From an uncultured Lachnospiraceae bacterium (lineage in GTDB: Bacteria > Bacillota > Clostridia > Lachnospirales > Lachnospiraceae): a stretch of 64,000 nucleotides of DNA. The DNA is taken from assembly GCA_910579085.1 (NCBI GenBank), contig CAJTRU010000008.1:15978-79977 (forward strand), in the 5' to 3' direction. The notes under the pieces were generated by a model. That model worked only from the letters and a program-made list of their open reading frames with translations, did no database searches and was not told where the DNA came from. The position numbers and the translations under genes are program-made. This document shows, one piece after another, positions 8,322-16,432 of the stretch (position 1 is the first letter of the stretch; every line of letters begins with the position of its first letter).

Positions 8322-9089
8322 TTACATATATTTTTTAATACTATGCATCCATATTTTCATTACCAGTTTGTGCGGAAGGAGTTTTACATTTAGATGCTGG
8401 CATTTTACATATAAAGGGCAGACAGACACATCTTTTCCTTTTTTAGCATCTTTTACAGCCTGCCTGGCAACTTTCTGCGGGCTCGTTATCCCAGGAAATT
8501 TCACTTTCCTGCCATTTATTTCATCTGGGAGCATGGCTGTATCTACCCAGCCAGGGCTGGCAGCAGTTACTGTAATCCCGGCAGGCTTTAATTCCATATG
8601 GAGGGCACGGGAATAACTATGTAAAAAAGCCTTTGTTGAAGCGTACAAGTTTATATATGGGACAGGCTGGAAAGCGGCAGCAGAAGTTACATTAATTATT
8701 TTGCTGCCGCTTTCCATATATGGAATACAATAATTTATTAACATAACAGGTACTTTGCAGTTCAGCATAATTGTTTTGCTGGTTTCATCATCACTATAAT
8801 CCTTTGAGTGTGCCATACATGCCATTCCTGCATTATTTACAAGATATGCAACAATTACTTTACTGGTTAATAAAGATTTGATTTGCAATAAATCCTGTTT
8901 ATTGGTTAAGTCAGCACATACAGGAATGATTTTTCTGCCATATTCTTGTTTTAACCAGGCAAGGTTTTTCTGGTTTCTTCCAATTACCCATATCTCATCA
9001 AGAGTTTCCTTAGCAAATATCCTGGTAAATTCTTTGCCAATGCCTCCTGCCGCACCTGTTATAATTGCTATTTTCTTTTTTCTTTCCAT
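8322..9089 (-). CDS. Short-chain dehydrogenase/reductase (SDR)
   Basis: About 255 residues of classical SDR type. The NAD(P)-binding TGAAGGIG motif is at residues 11-18, the NNAG motif follows in YLVNNAGMA, and the catalytic Ser-Tyr-Lys set is in NVTSAAA...YINLYASTKAF. The C-terminal region carries the PGWVDTAM and SPQKVARQAV pattern seen in the DltE/YdfG-like group that acts on acyl or keto substrates. The start at 9089 is chosen because GGAAAGG lies 7 bases upstream; earlier in-frame methionines lack a site. The substrate cannot be read from the sequence. It is monocistronic, with its 3' end nearly touching the ABC exporter gene. Confidence 0.85.
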   Translation of the reverse strand: MERKKKIAIITGAAGGIGKEFTRIFAKETLDEIWVIGRNQKNLAWLKQEYGRKIIPVCADLTNKQDLLQIKSLLTSKVIVAYLVNNAGMACMAHSKDYSDDETSKTIMLNCKVPVMLINYCIPYMESGSKIINVTSAAAFQPVPYINLYASTKAFLHSYSRALHMELKPAGITVTAASPGWVDTAMLPDEINGRKVKFPGITSPQKVARQAVKDAKKGKDVSVCPLYVKCQHLNVKLLPHKLVMKIWMHSIKKYM

Positions 9090-9190
9090 AATCATGCCTT
9101 TCCATATATTAATAAATGAATTTTTATTTAATATTATGGGCAATAAATATTAATTTGTCAATTTGTGTCTAAATAAAAATATGTAAACTG

Positions 9191-9206
9191 GATAATTTAC
9201 AGTTAT
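9191..9206. repeat. Solo terminal inverted-repeat sequence of the foldback family
   Basis: ATAATTTACAGTTATAAT here, followed by ATTTATTTTA, matches the end sequence plus flank at 28477-28500 (ATAATTTCCAGTTATAGT, ATTTATTTTG). No arm is attached, so it is an isolated end or a relic. Confidence 0.4.
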
Positions 9207-9226
9207 AATATTTATTTTAAAAAACC

Positions 9227-9257
9227 TTGCTTATTACGTAACGTCATGCTTTATAAT
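9227..9257 (+). promoter_or_regulatory. Candidate MerR-type promoter with 19-base spacer
   Basis: TTGCTT (9227-9232), a 19-base spacer containing the palindrome TTACGTAA, and TATAAT (9252-9257). Overlong 19-20 base spacers holding the operator are typical of promoters activated by MerR proteins, and the next gene encodes one. Autoregulation is inferred. Confidence 0.45.
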
Positions 9258-9293
9258 ATATTCCAGGATACAGGGACAGGCTGGGAAATCCAG

Positions 9294-9336
9294 CATTTTC
9301 ATCACTATTTGTGCCGCCTGGAAGCGGCATGTGGGA
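9294..9336 (+). repeat. Short hairpin repeat, copy 2 (leader of the MerR gene)
   Basis: CACTATTTGTGCCGCCTGG then AAGCGGCATG, a GCCGC/GCGGC hairpin. It matches copy 1 at 2540-2577 almost base for base over about 35 positions, although the downstream genes are unrelated. Confidence 0.65.
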
Positions 9337-9413
9337 TTAGTGTGAATATATTTAATGCAGTTAGCAAGACTTTTTATATAGGTTATAAAAGAGAAACAGC
9401 GAGGGGGATTATT

Positions 9414-10217
9414 ATGCCAAATTACAAAGCAATACCACAAGGGTATATGACTGTTGGTGAAGTTGCAAAGAAGATGGGGGTTACTGTCCGTACATTGCAG
9501 TATTATGATAAGGAAGGCCTGCTTTCACCATCAGCGAAAAGTGAGGGCGGGCGCAGGCTTTATAATAGTAGGGATTTAGTTATATTGCACCAGATTTTAT
9601 CTTTGAAGTCTTTAGGTTTTTCATTAGATAATATAAAAGAAGCAATGGTTTCATTAGATACACCTGATGGTGTTGCAGATGCCCTTGAAAAGCAGGCTGT
9701 AAGTATACGTGGGAAAATAGGGCAGTTATCTGCATCCCTGGCTGCAATAGAGCAGCTACGTACAGAAGTATTACAGATGCAGACAGTAGATTTCAGCAAA
9801 TATGCGGATATAATTATTAACTTGCAGATGGAAAATGAATTTTACTATCTGATTAAACATTTTGATGAGGATACCCTTGGCCATATCAGACACCGTTTTG
9901 ATAAAGAAAGTGGCATGGTCTTTATGTATAAATTCCAATGTCTTACAGATAAAATCCTAGAGCTGCAAAAAAATGGCGTACCAGTAGAAAGTGAAGAGTG
10001 CCAGAAACTTACTGGTGAATACTGGGAACTGGTTATGGAATTTACAGGTGGTGATATGTCATTAATTCCCAATCTTATAGAAATTGGAAAGTTTGTGGAT
10101 GTTACAAATGAATGGGGAGAAAAGCAGAAAACTGTAAATGCCTATCTTGAACCAGCTTTGGAAATTTATTTTTCAAAGCTTGGGACTGGCCCGTTTGGGG
10201 AGGTGCATAATGAATAA
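9414..10217 (+). CDS. MerR-family regulator of the adjacent ABC transporter
   Basis: About 267 residues. The N-terminal MerR winged helix is explicit: MTVGEVAKKMGVTVRTLQYY, DKEGLLSPSA, GGRRLYNSRDL and the LKSLGFSLDNIKEAM helix. A coiled coil (about residues 85-120) and an alpha-helical C-terminal region follow, resembling the TipAS-type effector half. The ATG at 9414 follows GAGGGGG; the frame is open further upstream but would include the hairpin repeat. The stop overlaps the ABC ATPase start by 8 bases, so regulator, ATPase and permease form one operon. It probably senses a drug or peptide and induces the exporter from the 19-base-spacer promoter at 9227-9257. Confidence 0.85.
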   Translation: MPNYKAIPQGYMTVGEVAKKMGVTVRTLQYYDKEGLLSPSAKSEGGRRLYNSRDLVILHQILSLKSLGFSLDNIKEAMVSLDTPDGVADALEKQAVSIRGKIGQLSASLAAIEQLRTEVLQMQTVDFSKYADIIINLQMENEFYYLIKHFDEDTLGHIRHRFDKESGMVFMYKFQCLTDKILELQKNGVPVESEECQKLTGEYWELVMEFTGGDMSLIPNLIEIGKFVDVTNEWGEKQKTVNAYLEPALEIYFSKLGTGPFGEVHNE

Positions 10218-11025
10218 TGTTATAGAGGTTAATGGATTAAAGAAAAGTTATGGAAGCCATATTGTTTTAAAAGGTATTAGTTTTAATATTGCCAGAGGGG
10301 AAATATTTGCATTACTTGGGGCAAATGGCGCTGGAAAGACAACTGCACTGGAATGTATACAGGGATTAAGGAAATATGACAGTGGTACAATTATTATAGA
10401 TGGAAAAGCAGGCATACAGTTACAGTCATCATCACTGCCAGCACATATAAAACCAATGGAAGCATTACAGTTATTTGCCAGATGGAATAAAACTAATGTG
10501 CCTGGCTATGTTATTGATACATTTGGAATAAAGGAAATTAAAAATAAGCAGTATGCACAGTTATCAACAGGACAGAAAAGACGTCTTCATCTTGCACTTG
10601 CACTTACAGGCAGCCCTGATATTGTTTTTCTTGATGAGCCGTCGGCAGGGCTGGATGCAGAGGGAAGGGTGCTGCTTCACAGGCAGATACACAAGTTAAA
10701 GGAAAAAGGGAAAACAATTGTCCTGGCAAGCCATGATATGGCAGAGGTTGAAGCGTTATGTGACAGGATTGCAGTTTTAAATAATGGCAATATTGTTTTT
10801 TGCGGGACTGTCCAGGAACTTGCCTGTAAAACAGGTGGAAAATATTATATACATATTACAACGGAACAGGGTATAGATACTTACGAAACAGAAGATATTG
10901 GAGGTACATTGTTTCCTGTGCTTGCCAGTTTAAACCAGCAGGGGACTGTAATATCAGGGATAAAGGCTGGGAAAGGCACACTGGAACAGAATTTTATAGA
11001 AATAACGGGGAGGGCTGGGAAATGA
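10210..11025 (+). CDS. ABC transporter ATP-binding protein
   Basis: About 271 residues, with a complete nucleotide-binding domain in the first 220: Walker A LGANGAGKTT, signature LSTGQKRR, Walker B IVFLDEPSAGLD and switch histidine in LASHDM. It belongs to the DrrA/CcmA-like group that partners ABC-2 permeases. The start at 10210 follows GGGAGGTG inside the MerR 3' end. The last four bases overlap the permease start (ATGA). Likely the motor of an efflux pump controlled by the MerR protein. No substrate can be assigned. Confidence 0.9.
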   Translation: MNNVIEVNGLKKSYGSHIVLKGISFNIARGEIFALLGANGAGKTTALECIQGLRKYDSGTIIIDGKAGIQLQSSSLPAHIKPMEALQLFARWNKTNVPGYVIDTFGIKEIKNKQYAQLSTGQKRRLHLALALTGSPDIVFLDEPSAGLDAEGRVLLHRQIHKLKEKGKTIVLASHDMAEVEALCDRIAVLNNGNIVFCGTVQELACKTGGKYYIHITTEQGIDTYETEDIGGTLFPVLASLNQQGTVISGIKAGKGTLEQNFIEITGRAGK

Positions 11026-11738
11026 GTGCTTTTGTATATGGAGTAGCATTGCAGTTAAAATTGGATATAAGAAGCAAAACTATGCTTGTAAGCTGTTATT
11101 TTATCCCACTTATATTTTTTCTGTTTATGGGAGGTATTTTTACATCAGTAATGCCTGGAATGAAAAATACTTTAATACAGTCAATGATTGTAATGGGGGT
11201 TTCTATGGGGTCGTTTACAGGGCTTCCGCTTACACTGGCTGAAACATGCGGGGATGGTATTAAGAGGGTTTATAAAGCAAATGGAGTCCCACTGTATATG
11301 GGTCTTGCCACAATGTTTATTTCTGCATTTATACATCTGGCAGTTATGTGCATAGTGCTGCTTTTGCTTGCACCAGTTATATTTGGTGCAGCAATGCCGG
11401 CAAACCTGCCAGTGTTTTTTGTGGTACTTGCTGTTTATATTGCTGTATCTTTAAGTATTGGGAGTATTTTAGGGCTTGCAGTAAAAAACCAGGCAAAATT
11501 GTCAATGGTATCACAGCTTGTGTTTCTGCCATCAATTATGTTATCTGGGATAATGTTTCCGGCAAACCTGCTGCCAGAAGCATTTGAGGCGGCTGGAAAA
11601 GTTTTTCCTGCCTGCTGGGGCTACAGGCTTATGCAGGAAGAGGAATTTATGCCTGCAAGCATGTGGTATTTAATACTGTTATTTTGTGCAGCATCAGTTG
11701 TATGTGGAGTAATGTTAAAAAAGCAGGAATTGAAGTAA
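11022..11738 (+). CDS. ABC-2 type permease
   Basis: 238 residues with six predicted membrane helices and the ABC-2 pattern, including the late MLSGIMFPANLLPEAF segment before the final loop and helix. It is the membrane partner of the ATPase encoded just upstream (ATGA overlap). As a small DrrB-like permease it should work as a homodimer with two ATPase copies. The end is followed by a weak AAGAAT/ATTCTT hairpin with a T-run (about 11742-11765) that may terminate the operon. Confidence 0.85.
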   Translation: MSAFVYGVALQLKLDIRSKTMLVSCYFIPLIFFLFMGGIFTSVMPGMKNTLIQSMIVMGVSMGSFTGLPLTLAETCGDGIKRVYKANGVPLYMGLATMFISAFIHLAVMCIVLLLLAPVIFGAAMPANLPVFFVVLAVYIAVSLSIGSILGLAVKNQAKLSMVSQLVFLPSIMLSGIMFPANLLPEAFEAAGKVFPACWGYRLMQEEEFMPASMWYLILLFCAASVVCGVMLKKQELK

Positions 11739-11912
11739 TAAGGAAGAATTTATTCTTTTTTTGTAATAAATTTTATAATGCAGTATGTTTTTGTTGTTAT
11801 TTGCGTAGTTTTGTGTGTATAATATTTCCAGAATTTATTACAGACAGAAAGACTGCTGTCCTTGTGTGTACATGGATAACAGTTTGCAGGTTTTAACGAA
11901 AGAGGTGTATTT

Positions 11913-13544
11913 ATGAAAGCTATTACAGCTAATCCTGAAACTATACGTGAAGTTTTTTCTAAGAGGTATATTATACCAGATTTCCAGCGTCCATATTCAT
12001 GGGATAATGAAACATGTGAAAAGTTATGGGATGATATTACTGGTTTTTATGGTACAGGTACTACAATTGATGATAAGTACTTTTTAGGCAATATTGTTAT
12101 TAATCCTTCTGTCCGGAAAGCTGATGCCGCCTGGGAAGTTGTAGACGGGCAACAGCGGCTTACAACACTTCTTCTGCTTATAAAAGCACTACATTCAAAT
12201 GCTGGAACGGTTAAAGCATTAGAGAAGTGTTTAAGGATTGAAGACCCGCTTACTTCTGAACTTACAGATGAACTGCGTGTTAATTCATGTGTAATAAGTG
12301 AAGACCGCGAAAATTTGCAGATGGTTATAATGGACAGGATACAGGATATACCAGAATGTAATATTTTAAAGAACTATAAATTTTTCTGTGAAAAAATAGC
12401 AGAGTGGCGTAAATTTAATGGGCAGACTTCAGAAGCGTTAAATAATTTTATACTTGCGCTGCTTGATAATATTGTGCTATTGCCAATACATTGTGGTTCA
12501 GAAGATGATGCACTGACTATTTTTGAAACAATAAACAACCGTGGGATGTCATTGTCTGATGCAGATATATTTAAGGCAAAATTATACCACAATACACCAG
12601 AAAGCGGGCAGGATAAATTTATAACAGACTGGAACGCTTTATATAACCATGACTGGCTTTTCCGTATACTTATGCATATTTTACGTGCAAAAGCAGGAGA
12701 CAGCAGTAAAGAAACAGGTATGCGTGCTTATTTTACAAAAACAGACAGTCCTTTAAAAAACTATAGTGAAATTATGAGGAGTTTAAAAATTATTGATACC
12801 ATACAGTATAAATGGTATGGGAGTGATGAAATATTTTCACTGTGGTGCATTATGGATACATACCCTAATTATTACTGGAATTTCCCTCTTTTTGTTTTTC
12901 TACATAAATATGGATTGTTTGATGAAAGTGCAGAAGAGTTTATACTGCCAGACAAGTATATGAGGCAGTTTATTACGCTTTTGGAAGAAACAGTAAAATA
13001 TTTCTTTATAAAAGGTGTTGTTTATAATTCTGTCAATGCTGTAAGGGATACAGTTTACAAAGTTTGTGTTGATATTGAAAAAGAAAAGGATTATTTATCA
13101 GATTACCAGACAAATATTTATAAAGAAGACATGGTGTCCTTTAAAGATTTACTGGGTACGGACAGGCTAAAACGCTACCAGCGTGGCATTGTACTGCTTG
13201 CAGCATATCTGAACCCGCGCCAGGATAAGAAAAGTTTTGCAGGTTTTATGGATGGAAAAGTTGAGATTGAACATATACTTCCTAAGAAATGGAATAATTA
13301 TGATGGCTGGACAGACCAGTTGTGGGGTGAAAAACTTAACACGCTTGGCAACCTTGTACCTTTGTCTAAAAAATTAAATATTGCAGCACGCAACGAATTC
13401 TTTGATAAAAAGAAGGAATACTACAAAAAGTCAGAAATACAGGATGTGAAAGATTTACTTGCAGTTAAAGGGTGGAAGCCTGGGGATGTACTTGCAAAAC
13501 AAAAAGAGAAAACAGAACGGCTGCTAAAGTATTTTATTAGATAA
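11913..13544 (+). CDS. DUF262-DUF1524 (GmrSD-like) predicted defence nuclease
   Basis: 543 residues. The N-terminal DUF262 domain shows IPDFQRPYSW (about residue 24), WEVVDGQQRLTTL (DGQQR at 78-82) and FETINNRGMSLSDAD. The C-terminal DUF1524 His-Me nuclease has EIEHILPKKW (His454) followed by NTLGNLVPLSKKLN. Proteins of this architecture include GmrSD type IV restriction enzymes, in which DUF262 uses NTP and DUF1524 cuts modified DNA. Related single genes act in anti-phage defence. AAGAGGTG precedes the ATG. The stop codon lies inside the end of the foldback element at 13541, so element insertion may have set the C-terminus. No methyltransferase or other restriction gene is adjacent. Confidence 0.85.
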   Translation: MKAITANPETIREVFSKRYIIPDFQRPYSWDNETCEKLWDDITGFYGTGTTIDDKYFLGNIVINPSVRKADAAWEVVDGQQRLTTLLLLIKALHSNAGTVKALEKCLRIEDPLTSELTDELRVNSCVISEDRENLQMVIMDRIQDIPECNILKNYKFFCEKIAEWRKFNGQTSEALNNFILALLDNIVLLPIHCGSEDDALTIFETINNRGMSLSDADIFKAKLYHNTPESGQDKFITDWNALYNHDWLFRILMHILRAKAGDSSKETGMRAYFTKTDSPLKNYSEIMRSLKIIDTIQYKWYGSDEIFSLWCIMDTYPNYYWNFPLFVFLHKYGLFDESAEEFILPDKYMRQFITLLEETVKYFFIKGVVYNSVNAVRDTVYKVCVDIEKEKDYLSDYQTNIYKEDMVSFKDLLGTDRLKRYQRGIVLLAAYLNPRQDKKSFAGFMDGKVEIEHILPKKWNNYDGWTDQLWGEKLNTLGNLVPLSKKLNIAARNEFFDKKKEYYKKSEIQDVKDLLAVKGWKPGDVLAKQKEKTERLLKYFIR

Positions 13545-14256
13545 TTTACAGTTATCCTGTGTTTGTGTAAACGGACGGTTTATATGCCAGAACCAGAATA
13601 TTCCATACAGAAAAAAGCATGCCGGAGGCATGGCTTTTGCACACATTGCGCTACGTTAACCCACCGGGCGGCACATAAAGCCCATATTTTCCAAAGTAAA
13701 CTTGCGTTTCCTTTGAAAAATACTGGCTTAAATGCCGGCGATGCCAAAGTACCCCTTTTACGGAATAATTCATGTCATCTGGCACGCAAAACCTGTCATC
13801 AAAAATTTACACTAAAACACAAAATAAACAGATAACTATAAATGGGGTGGTGGGGAAGATGGTTCAGGCAAACGGAGACCTGGTGGTATATTTTCTGTAT
13901 TAGCAGATATACAACAATTACTATTACACTGTCTGACAAGGGCCGGCAGAATAATCCCCACCACCCTGTAATTTACAGTTATCTTATACCATATGTTTTA
14001 TTACAGGTTTATGATGACAGGTTTCCAGTGCACAGATGCCAGCAATATTCCATAAAAGGGGTACTTTAAGCCCGCCGGCATTTAAGCTATGTCTTTAATG
14101 TTATGAAAGAAACGCCAGTTTATTTTGGAACATTAAAGACATAGCTTTATGTGCCGCTGCGTGGCTTACCGTAGCGGAAGCGTACCCCTTTTATGGAATA
14201 TTCTGGCTCTGGTATTGGAAACCGTCCGTCCACTAACAAAAGATAACTGCAAATTT
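13541..14256. mobile_element. Composite foldback element 1 (arm-centre-arm), MITE-like
   Basis: Three consecutive foldback units without a protein gene. The left arm is 13543-13843, from AATTTACAGTTATC to GATAACTATAAAT. The centre is 13844-13967, bounded by GGGGTGGTGGGG and CCCCACCACCC. The right arm is 13968-14255, an inverted relative of the left arm, ending GATAACTGCAAATT. Both arms hold the frame CCAGAATATTCC...GGGGTAC / GTACCCCTTTTAYGGAATA, but the apical hairpins differ. The left carries AAAGCATGCC/GGCATGGCTTT and an imperfect ATTTTCCAAAG stem; the right carries a 17-bp perfect stem GCTATGTCTTTAATGTT. The element overlaps the DUF262 stop codon and fills the gap to the rpsU promoter. It is homologous to 28111-28766 read in the opposite orientation. 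No transposase and no clear target duplication are seen. Confidence 0.75.
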
Positions 14257-14304
14257 CAAATATAAAGTTTTATGAAACAGATGTGAAGTTCTGGTAAAAA
14301 GTAG

Positions 14305-14332
14305 TTGACTAATGTAGATAATATGGTATAAT
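14305..14332 (+). promoter_or_regulatory. Sigma-A promoter of rpsU
   Basis: TTGACT (14305-14310), 16-base spacer, TATAAT (14327-14332). It begins about 50 bases after the composite element and drives a leader of about 115 bases before the rpsU start. Confidence 0.75.
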
Positions 14333-14456
14333 ATTCTTTGTGCAAGCAGAACGGAGGGTTGTTTTACTAGCTATGCGGTTCTGCGTAAAATATTACCCTA
14401 TACAGTTGTGTATTGGAAGCATAATTTACAACTGGAGGGAGGTTAGGTGTGAGACA

Positions 14457-14630
14457 ATGTCAAATGTAATCGTAAAAGAGAACGAGACACTGGATAACGC
14501 TTTGCGCCGTTTTAAAAGAAATTGTGCTAAAGCAGGTATCCAGCAGGAAATCCGTAAAAGAGAGCATTATGAGAAGCCAAGCGTACGTCGCAAGAAGAAG
14601 TCTGAGGCTGCCCGTAAGCGCAAATATTAA
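14457..14630 (+). CDS. rpsU: 30S ribosomal protein S21
   Basis: 57 residues, the usual size of bacterial S21: [22 protein letters not shown], then the basic tail [10 protein letters not shown]...[15 protein letters not shown]21 joins the 30S subunit late, near the anti-Shine-Dalgarno end of 16S rRNA. The frame is open 39 codons upstream, but homology begins at this methionine and GGAGGGAGG lies upstream of it, so the shorter start is right. In Clostridia rpsU commonly sits close to yqeY; here tRNA-Gln and a secreted protein gene come between them. Confidence 0.97.
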   Translation: MSNVIVKENETLDNALRRFKRNCAKAGIQQEIRKREHYEKPSVRRKKKSEAARKRKY

Positions 14631-14653
14631 TTAATAGTGTTTTCCATTATTAC

Positions 14654-14680
14654 GGCCACTTTGTATTAAGTGGTCTTTTT
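14654..14680 (+). terminator. Intrinsic terminator of rpsU
   Basis: GCCACTT, a 6-base loop and AAGTGGT followed by CTTTTT. It lies 24 bases after the rpsU stop. Confidence 0.85.
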
Positions 14681-14681
14681 A

Positions 14682-14731
14682 CCAGCCTGGAAAATCTATA
14701 TCCTGGATTTATGCCAGGCAGGCTGGCATTT
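14682..14731 (+). terminator. Second hairpin after rpsU
   Basis: CCAGCCTGG pairs with CCAGGCAGGCTGG, followed by CATTTTG. It may be a backup terminator directly behind the first; the T-run is short. Confidence 0.5.
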
Positions 14732-14807
14732 TGCAGGTATTTTTTTATTGTAAAATACTTGCATGTACCGGATTTTAACATTTTTTAAAAAATTTAGAAA
14801 AAAAAGC

Positions 14808-14836
14808 TTGCAATTTTAGAAACCATATAATATAAT
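14808..14836 (+). promoter_or_regulatory. Promoter of the tRNA-Gln gene
   Basis: TTGCAA (14808-14813), 17-base spacer, TATAAT (14831-14836), about 40 bases before the mature tRNA start. Confidence 0.7.
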
Positions 14837-14876
14837 AAGCAAGTGCTTTGGTAAGGAAAAGCATTTATAGTATTAA

Positions 14877-14948
14877 TGGGCTATCGCCAAACGGTAAGGC
14901 ACTGGACTCTGACTCCAGCATTTCAAGGTTCGAATCCTTGTAGCCCAG
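14877..14948 (+). tRNA. tRNA-Gln (anticodon CTG)
   Basis: A complete cloverleaf. The acceptor stem TGGGCTA pairs with TAGCCCA, starting with the unusual U1-A72 typical of bacterial tRNA-Gln. The D arm lies in TCGCCAAACGGTAAGGCA, the anticodon arm is CTGGA-CTCTGAC-TCCAG with anticodon CTG, and the T arm is AAGG-TTCGAATCCTT. G14948 is the discriminator base. CCA is not encoded. It reads CAG codons. It is a single gene with its own promoter and terminator. Confidence 0.95.
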
Positions 14949-14970
14949 TTAAAATTGGAATTAAGTCCAG

Positions 14971-14998
14971 GACTATATAATAGATATATAGTCTTTTT
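14971..14998 (+). terminator. Intrinsic terminator of tRNA-Gln
   Basis: GACTATATA, loop ATAGA, TATATAGTC, then TTTTT: a perfect 9-bp stem with a T-run. Confidence 0.85.
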
Positions 14999-15137
14999 AT
15001 TTGCCAGAAAAAGACGGAAAATGTTTAATAATGCCAGAAAAGGCCATATAAAAGGTGAAAATATACCAATTTCTATATTAATTGGAAAGCTTTTATATAT
15101 ACAATTGCTAAAATGTGTACAAATTGTTAAAAATATC

Positions 15138-15166
15138 TTGTGAAATTGTTGCAAGTTTGTTATACT
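15138..15166 (+). promoter_or_regulatory. Promoter of the secreted Big2 protein gene
   Basis: TTGTGA (15138-15143), 17-base spacer, TATACT (15161-15166), about 57 bases before the chosen start codon. Confidence 0.7.
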
Positions 15167-15222
15167 ATTATCGTTGTAAAAATAGTTTGCGCGTGGGACG
15201 CAGAATGGAGGAAATTATCAAA

Positions 15223-16224
15223 ATGAATAATATTTTTAAGAAAACAGGAGCTGTATTAGTAGCAGCTGCTTTGACAATAAGCGGTATTGCATACAGCCCT
15301 GCGAAAACTGAAGCAGAAGAAGTTTCTGTTTTATATGAAGTTGGTGCTGCTACAGCAAATACTGATGTAACATATAATTTTGCAGTTAGTACATGCCCTA
15401 TGGTTTATGTAGATTTAGTAGTTACACAGATGGTTAGTGGAATGATGACATTCTATCAGAATGATACATATGTTAATGCAGCTACATTGACAGAAGATGA
15501 AACATCATGGCAGTATGTTCCAACAGAAAGTGGCGATGCATATATTTATTCTTTACAGCTTCCTGACCCAGTACCGGCTGACTGGAAAGTAGTGCTTAAT
15601 TTTAATACAGATACAAATTATATCTTCTCTGTATCACAGGAAAAGGCTTCAGCAATGCTTAGCCAGAATTCTATCACTCTTACAAAGGGCTTTACAGAGA
15701 AACTTTCTGTTTCTGGTGCTACAGGTGAAGTTACATGGGCAAGCAGTGATAACAGTGTTGCAACAGTAAATTCTGCTGGAAAGGTTACAGCTAAAAAGGC
15801 TGGTGCAGCAAAGGTTACAGCTACAACAGCAGATGGACAGGTTCTTACATGTACAGTTTCAGTACAGAAGAATGAGTATAATGAAACAAGAAGATATGCT
15901 TCATCAGTTGAATATGGCAATTCACAGGTACAGGTTTACAAAATGTCTTATGATAGCAAGGGAAACCTTGTCCTTAAAGCAAGTGTCTTAAATAACAGGG
16001 GCTACAGGGCTACAAAGATTAAGAAATTAACTATTAAAGTACAGGATGCTAATGGAAAGGCAGTTGGTACATTTACAGTTAAGAATAAGAAAATGTCTTT
16101 AAATTCTGGCAGTGCAAAGGATTTTAAATTTGTTATTAAGAAGTCTGCTTTAAAGAATAAGAAAGCTGATTTACGTACAGCATCATATAAGCCTTCAGGA
16201 ACAATTATTTACGAAATGCGTTAG
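15223..16224 (+). CDS. Secreted protein with a Big2 (bacterial Ig-like) domain
   Basis: About 333 residues. A signal peptide is evident (MNNIFKKTGAVLVAAALTIS...SPAKTEAEE, about 29-31 residues). Residues about 35-145 form an unrecognised beta-rich region with no cysteine pair. A Big2 domain follows (about 150-215; SQNSITLTKGFTEKLSVSG, VTWASSDNSVATVNSAGKV, AGAAKVTATTADG). A basic C-terminal domain of about 110 residues ends the protein (YKMSYDSKGNLVLKASVLNN, KLTIKVQD, KKSALKNKKADLRTASYKPSG). The start at 15223 follows GGAGGAA; an ATG at 15205 lies in frame but has no site. Probably a surface or secreted protein. The lysine-rich Big2 style is shared with both GH10 xylanases, suggesting a common wall-binding strategy (inference). 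Confidence 0.75.
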   Translation: MNNIFKKTGAVLVAAALTISGIAYSPAKTEAEEVSVLYEVGAATANTDVTYNFAVSTCPMVYVDLVVTQMVSGMMTFYQNDTYVNAATLTEDETSWQYVPTESGDAYIYSLQLPDPVPADWKVVLNFNTDTNYIFSVSQEKASAMLSQNSITLTKGFTEKLSVSGATGEVTWASSDNSVATVNSAGKVTAKKAGAAKVTATTADGQVLTCTVSVQKNEYNETRRYASSVEYGNSQVQVYKMSYDSKGNLVLKASVLNNRGYRATKIKKLTIKVQDANGKAVGTFTVKNKKMSLNSGSAKDFKFVIKKSALKNKKADLRTASYKPSGTIIYEMR

Positions 16225-16256
16225 AAGGCGGGTTAATATTTAAAGATTAGCTAATA

Positions 16257-16300
16257 AGGCGTGCCCTGGAACTTTGTTGTGGTGTTCCAAAGGCACGCCT
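16257..16300 (+). other. Strong RNA hairpin upstream of yqeY
   Basis: AGGCGTGCC pairs with GGCACGCCT (9 bp) and an inner GGAAC pairs with GTTCC. No T-run follows directly, so it may be a processed 3' end of the preceding transcript or a leader structure. A second, weaker CCAGGC...GCCTGG pairing covers 16319-16385. Confidence 0.5.
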
Positions 16301-16432
16301 GTAAATTTATAATAACATCCAGGCGGCCCTGCTATTATGCCTGTGCAAAGGAAAGTGGCGTAAAAGGGCATATAATATGGCCTGGGGATATTTTTATACT
16401 AAAAGGATATAATATAAAAGGAGGATTTTATA

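Noticed and set aside
13842..14069. Open reading frames of 75-90 codons inside composite element 1
   Set aside because: They have no ribosome site, run through palindromic sequence, and are not conserved in element 2.
13541..14256. Integron attC sites as explanation for the foldback arms
   Set aside because: No integrase or cassette genes, no attC core-site spacing; arms are far longer and composite.
14340..14456. N-terminal extension of rpsU
   Set aside because: S21 homology begins at the methionine at 14457; the extension covers the promoter-proximal leader and has no start signal.
15181..15222. GCGTGGGACGCAGA before the Big2 gene looks like a piece of the c-di-GMP-I (GEMM) riboswitch
   Set aside because: Only a short TGCG/CGCA hairpin is present. 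The rest of the conserved GEMM core and its tetraloop receptor are absent, and a promoter lies directly upstream.
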